Shown here piece by piece: positions 21,198-24,010 of a DNA stretch of 24,010 bases. Under the pieces are notes generated by a model. That model ran no database searches. It was not told the origin of the DNA and saw only the letters and a list, made by a program, of their open reading frames with translations. Each line of letters begins with the position of its first letter. Within the stretch, counting starts at the first letter, position 1. The DNA is from JBOGWP01 sp050693875 (GTDB lineage Bacteria > Actinomycetota > CADDZG01 > JAHWKV01 > JBOGWP01), in contig JBOGWP010000103.1 in the NCBI GenBank assembly GCA_050693875.1, positions 1-24,010 on the forward strand, written 5' to 3'. Made by a program: the position numbers and the translations under genes.

Positions 21198-22010
21198 ATG
21201 ACCCTGCTTGCCGCGGTCATCGTCGTCGCGCTCGTTGCCCTCGTGGCCCGCGAGCGATCGCTTGCCCGCGGGCTTGCGCGCCGCGACGCGGCCCGGGAGG
21301 TGGTGCGGCAGGGCCTTCTTCGCGACGTGCGTCCGGCGCTCGACGCCATCGTCGAGACGACCCGCGACCTCGGACCGCCGGCGGCCGGAGCGGTCGCAAT
21401 CGCCCCGGAGCCCCTCACCGCGGCACGCCGGGCCGCCCAGGCCCTCGACGACCTCGACGTCTGCATCGACATGATGTGGTATCCGCGCCGAATCGCGCCG
21501 CGGGCCCCGATCGATCTCGAGCACGTCGCCGCCGATGCCTGCCTGCGCCTTCGCTGCGACGGTCTCCGCATCCACGTCGAAACCGCCCCGGTCAGGATCG
21601 AGGCCCACCCCGGCGACATCGGGCGCATCGTGCACAACCTCGCCTGGGAAGCTGCCGCGCGATCTCCGCAGGGAACGCCGATCTGGGTTCGAGTCGCGGC
21701 CGAGCACGCCGGGGCGATGATCGCAGTCGAGACCACAGAATCGATCGCCGACGATGAGAAGCCGTGCCTCTTCGACGGCATCGGCAAGGACGATCGCCCG
21801 GGAGGATGCCTGCGCCTGTTCGTCGTGGCATTGCTGGCGCAGGCGAACGGGGGCCGGGTATGGGTCGAGGATCGGGCGTTCGGGGGAGCGTCGTTCCGCG
21901 TGCTGCTCCCGCACTCAGCGGGCGCGCGACGAGCACCCTCCTTCCTCGGCTGGATCGGCCTCCGGGTTCGGCGGCGTCCCCGCGTGCCGGCTCGACCCGC
22001 GCAGCGATAG
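21198..22010 (+). CDS. Membrane-anchored histidine-kinase-like protein, degenerate
   Basis: 270 aa from ATG 21198. A GTG lies directly before it and longer starts are possible. One membrane helix (2-17, LLAAVIVVALVALVA) is followed by an Arg-rich coiled segment where a DHp domain would lie, but RDVRPALDAIVETTRDL has no phospho-accepting His. The C-terminal part aligns with a HATPase fold: DIGRIVHNLAWEAAARSPQG in place of the N-box (second Asn replaced by Glu151), and GGCLRLFVVALLAQANGGRVWVE with SFRVLLP as the end of the domain. The DxGxG loop is missing (VETTESIADDEKPCLF). It is therefore unlikely to phosphorylate itself and may act as a scaffold or sensor. No response regulator is adjacent. 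Confidence 0.68.
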   Translation: MTLLAAVIVVALVALVARERSLARGLARRDAAREVVRQGLLRDVRPALDAIVETTRDLGPPAAGAVAIAPEPLTAARRAAQALDDLDVCIDMMWYPRRIAPRAPIDLEHVAADACLRLRCDGLRIHVETAPVRIEAHPGDIGRIVHNLAWEAAARSPQGTPIWVRVAAEHAGAMIAVETTESIADDEKPCLFDGIGKDDRPGGCLRLFVVALLAQANGGRVWVEDRAFGGASFRVLLPHSAGARRAPSFLGWIGLRVRRRPRVPARPAQR

Positions 22011-22043
22011 TCTCGGCCGCGGCCGCCTCCTCAGGAGATCCGC

Positions 22044-22586
22044 GTGAACCGCATCGCATCGCGCCCGCCTCGTTCGTGGCGATCCTGGGCGGCGCTCCTG
22101 CTGCTCGCCGCACTCCCGGCGTGCCCGAGGAGTGTCGATCGAAGCTCGCCGGCTCCGACCCCCTCCGGCGAGCCCGCGACCGGCCTCGCCTCCAGCCCCG
22201 CCGCCTCCCCATCCTCGGCGTCCGGCTCGTCGCGCTCGCAGCAGCGGGTGCAGGTCGGCCCGCTCGTCATGACCGGGGAGGGGGACCGTGCCCGCGCAAC
22301 CATCGAGGTGGTCGTCGCGAATACCGGCGCGAACCGGGTCCGCGGCGTCGTGCTCACAGGCGAGGCAGGGGATGGGGCCACCGTTTCGCGAGCCGCGTGC
22401 ACGACCGATGGCTCCACATTCACGTGCGACCTGGGAACATTCGAACCGGGGCAGTCGCTCCTGCTGACGATCGCTCCGGCGGCCCACCGGGGTGGGGCAC
22501 TCCGTACCTCCCTGCGCCTGCGCGCCGATCCAGCCGATGTCGGAACCGGTGAGGCGCGCCTCGACATCCAGTTGGCTGCGGGATGA
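22044..22586 (+). CDS. Lipoprotein with DUF11-like beta domain
   Basis: 180 aa from GTG 22044, with AGGAG (22033-22037) 6 bp upstream. The signal peptide ends AALLLLAALPAC, with Cys27 as the lipidation site in an LPAC lipobox. A Ser/Pro/Ala-rich linker (about 30-65) leads to a single immunoglobulin-like domain. Its strands include ARATIEVVVANTGANRVRGV, the motif SRAACTTDGSTFTCDLG with two Cys likely to be disulfide-bonded, and FEPGQSLLLTIAP. This is the pattern of DUF11-type repeats in surface proteins. It follows the kinase-like gene by 33 bp on the same strand, so the two may be co-transcribed as a membrane/surface pair. Function unknown. Confidence 0.75.
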   Translation: MNRIASRPPRSWRSWAALLLLAALPACPRSVDRSSPAPTPSGEPATGLASSPAASPSSASGSSRSQQRVQVGPLVMTGEGDRARATIEVVVANTGANRVRGVVLTGEAGDGATVSRAACTTDGSTFTCDLGTFEPGQSLLLTIAPAAHRGGALRTSLRLRADPADVGTGEARLDIQLAAG

Positions 22587-22613
22587 TGGGCGAGGCGCTG
22601 CGTCGTTCGGTGG

Positions 22614-23405
22614 TCAGTCCTCGGCGAAGGGCAGCGGCGATTGGTTGCGACCGCGGCTCCAGCGGCGCCGGGGCATCTGGGACACACGGATCTCCGACTG
22701 GAGCTCCTCGACCACCGACTGGGCCTCACCCGTCCGCTGCCGCTCCTCCTCGAGCTGGACCGCCAGTCGGTCGAGCCGTTCGCGCAGCTCGGTCTGATGC
22801 CGCTTCATCTCCTCCGCGGCGGCGACCGCCTTGGCCGTCCGAGCCCGTTCGCCGGTGATCTCCGTGGAGAGCCGCCTCAACTGCTCCTCGAGCTCGGCAG
22901 CCCGGCTCCGCAGGAACTCGCCCTCGGCCTCGGCCTTCGCCGCCCGTTCCCGCACCTCGGACAGGGACTTGGCCAGCTCGTAGAGGTTGCCGAGCTGATC
23001 GAGCATCCCCGTCCATGACTCCGAGGGCACGAAAACACCGGCGGTCTGCTGCGGCGAGGCGGGACGGTCGCGCCGGGCGGTCGCCCGCTCGAGGAGCTCG
23101 TCGATGTCGACCATGCGCTGTGGTCCGTAGGGCCCGGGCTCCATCCTCGACGCCACCAGTCCCGCGCGGTACCACTTGCGGATGGCGGCGACGCTGACCC
23201 CGGCCCCCTCGGCGCCCTCACGCAGCGTCACCCATCGACGGCCGCCGTCGGCGGACTGGGGCGGCTCGGTCAGCTGTGGGGGCGGGGGTGCAGCGGTGAT
23301 GGCCGGAACGCTTCCACGGTTCCGCCGGCCGCCGGCCGACCCCCTTCCCCGAAGGGAAGCGTCCGGAGCCTCCTCAGAGGAGCGTCTCGACGGTCTGGCG
23401 CTCAT
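22614..23405 (-). CDS. MerR-like DNA-binding protein with long coiled coil
   Basis: 263 aa from ATG 23405. Residues 57-107 are a MerR/excisionase-type winged helix (WVTLREGAEGAGVSVAAIRKW, cited by its core AGVSVAAIRKWYRAGLV, then PQRMVDIDELLERA). Residues about 130-240 are a continuous coiled coil rich in Glu, Arg and Ala. The N-terminal 55 residues are disordered and rich in Arg/Ser/Pro, and the C-terminus is basic (RRRWSRGRNQ). Nothing resembles a ligand-binding domain. Such proteins are found as regulators or nucleoid-type DNA binders. The ATG has no ribosome site of its own but overlaps the stop of a small upstream ORF. An in-frame GTG at 23492 is a possible longer start. It converges on the lipoprotein gene with a 27-bp gap. 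Confidence 0.72.
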   Translation of the reverse strand: MSARPSRRSSEEAPDASLRGRGSAGGRRNRGSVPAITAAPPPPQLTEPPQSADGGRRWVTLREGAEGAGVSVAAIRKWYRAGLVASRMEPGPYGPQRMVDIDELLERATARRDRPASPQQTAGVFVPSESWTGMLDQLGNLYELAKSLSEVRERAAKAEAEGEFLRSRAAELEEQLRRLSTEITGERARTAKAVAAAEEMKRHQTELRERLDRLAVQLEEERQRTGEAQSVVEELQSEIRVSQMPRRRWSRGRNQSPLPFAED

Positions 23406-23470
23406 CGGGAAATCACTGGACGGTCGGAAAGGGACCTTGCGACGGACCTTGCGAGAGACACTCCGGCCAT
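23402..23470 (-). CDS. Possible 22-codon leader ORF before the MerR-like gene
   Basis: ATG 23470 follows GGAGG after 6 nt. It encodes 22 aa rich in Ser, Arg and Ala (begins MAGVSLARSV) and stops at TGA 23404-23402, overlapping the regulator ATG by 4 bp. An 11-bp direct repeat (TCGCAAGGTCC) within it gives the repeated residues ARS. Its ribosome site is far better than that of the regulator, so translation could be coupled. Confidence 0.35.
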   Translation of the reverse strand: MAGVSLARSVARSLSDRPVISR

Positions 23471-23492
23471 CGGCAGCCTCCGGAAAGCGCAC

Positions 23493-23523
23493 AAGTGCTA
23501 CTACGGCACTTTCTGAGACTATA
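23493..23523 (-). promoter_or_regulatory. -10 element and inverted repeat upstream of the MerR-like gene
   Basis: TATAGT on the minus strand (23523-23518) is followed at once by AAGTGC-7-GCACTT (23511-23493), a perfect 6-bp inverted repeat over the predicted start of transcription. That position suits a repressor operator, and the MerR-like protein itself is the obvious candidate to bind it. TTGACA lies only 8 bp before TATAGT and cannot be its -35. Confidence 0.4.
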
Positions 23524-23604
23524 CCGTCATTTGTCAACGGCGCCACCTCCACTCCACGATGGTTAACAAACGCATCATCGAAGGGAGCGGCGCCGACCTC
23601 GGGG

Positions 23605-24010
23605 CTAGGCCAGGGTTCCTGCTCCCGAGGTGGCGGATCCGCTGTTGCCTCCCGCGGCGCCGGCAAGCGAGCCTGCGAGGGTGGATCCACCGGGGCCTCC
23701 GTTGCCCGAGGACGACAGCGATCCCGCTCCCGAGTCGCCGGAGCTGGCGGCGGCATTGGTGGCCGCTCCAGAGTTCGCTGCGCCGGTGGCGCCGGTGGGG
23801 CCGGAGTTGCCGCCTGCGGTGGCCGAGTTGTTGGTGGCGTTGCCGGAGTAGGAGGCGCCGGTGTTGCCGGAGCCTCCCGAGAGCACCGCCGGGTCACAGT
23901 CGAAGACGATGATGCACAGCACCAGGGCGTTGTTGTCACCGGTGGCACCCGAGCTTCCGGTATATCCGCCGGGGCCGGTGGCTGCGGCGTTGTTCGAGCC
24001 TGCCGAGCCG
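23605..24010 (-). CDS. Gly/Ala/Ser/Asn-rich low-complexity protein (5' end outside window)
   Basis: The minus-strand frame is open from the right edge to a TAG at 23607-23605, giving about 134 visible residues. They are mostly Gly, Ala, Ser, Asn and Thr in loose repeats (GNATNNSATAGGNSG, GPTGATGAANSG). A single hydrophobic, Cys-containing island, ALVLCIIVFDCDP, interrupts them. Composition suggests an extended surface or structural protein. No domain is recognisable and the N-terminus is missing, so secretion cannot be judged. The complementary strand is also open over part of the region, as expected for such composition. The 199-bp space between it and the MerR-like start holds the promoter and leader ORF described above. 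Confidence 0.6.
   Translation of the reverse strand, partial: GSAGSNNAAATGPGGYTGSSGATGDNNALVLCIIVFDCDPAVLSGGSGNTGASYSGNATNNSATAGGNSGPTGATGAANSGAATNAAASSGDSGAGSLSSSGNGGPGGSTLAGSLAGAAGGNSGSATSGAGTLA

Noticed and set aside
23518..23537. TTGACA followed by TATAGT read as a full promoter on the minus strand.
   Set aside because: The spacer is only 8 bp, too short for a sigma-70-type pair. Only the TATAGT is kept as a -10 candidate.

Overview
The window is about 24 kb of very GC-rich bacterial DNA (roughly 70% G+C by eye). Genes are densely packed and many start with GTG. No rRNA, tRNA or other phylogenetic marker lies in it. The gene style fits a Chloroflexota lineage (Limnocylindria/Ellin6529-like) or a deep actinobacterium: Pro-Thr-rich surface proteins, a PolA with a degenerate proofreading domain, an actinobacterial-type phosphatase family, and promoters sitting almost on the start codon. 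The phylum is a guess.

Left end (1-5201, + strand): two tandem surface proteins share a C-terminal membrane anchor. A polyprenyl-phosphate sugar transferase follows, then sat (ATP sulfurylase) and cysC (APS kinase), which together make PAPS.

Centre (5211-12281): a lasso-peptide (RiPP) biosynthetic locus. A 56-aa precursor (8516-8686, -) carries the lasso leader signature YxxPx(I)xxxGxxxxxT. Downstream on the same strand are a perfect 13-bp hairpin, an ABC-2 exporter (ATPase and permease) and a nucleotidyltransferase. An HprK-like kinase is divergent from the precursor. A second minus-strand block encodes the RRE/PqqD protein (B1), a transglutaminase-like leader peptidase (B2) and an asparagine-synthetase-like cyclase (C), joined by 4-bp or near-zero spacings. 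cysQ (PAP phosphatase) lies just upstream of B1, so the locus is bracketed by all three PAPS/PAP genes. The cyclase has no N-terminal glutaminase-like domain, and the predicted core is long (35 aa), begins with Asn and has two Cys.

Right half (12414-24010): a secreted glycosidase-like protein with a fibronectin type III domain, a block of hairpin repeats, a zinc-ribbon thioredoxin, a SLATT/DUF4231 membrane protein divergent from a Cys-rich orphan, polA divergent from a DtxR-family regulator over a symmetric -10 element, two lipoproteins, a phosphatase-like protein with an apparently leaderless start, a degenerate membrane histidine-kinase-like protein, a MerR-like coiled-coil regulator with a small upstream ORF, and the end of a Gly/Ala/Ser/Asn-rich protein running off the right edge.
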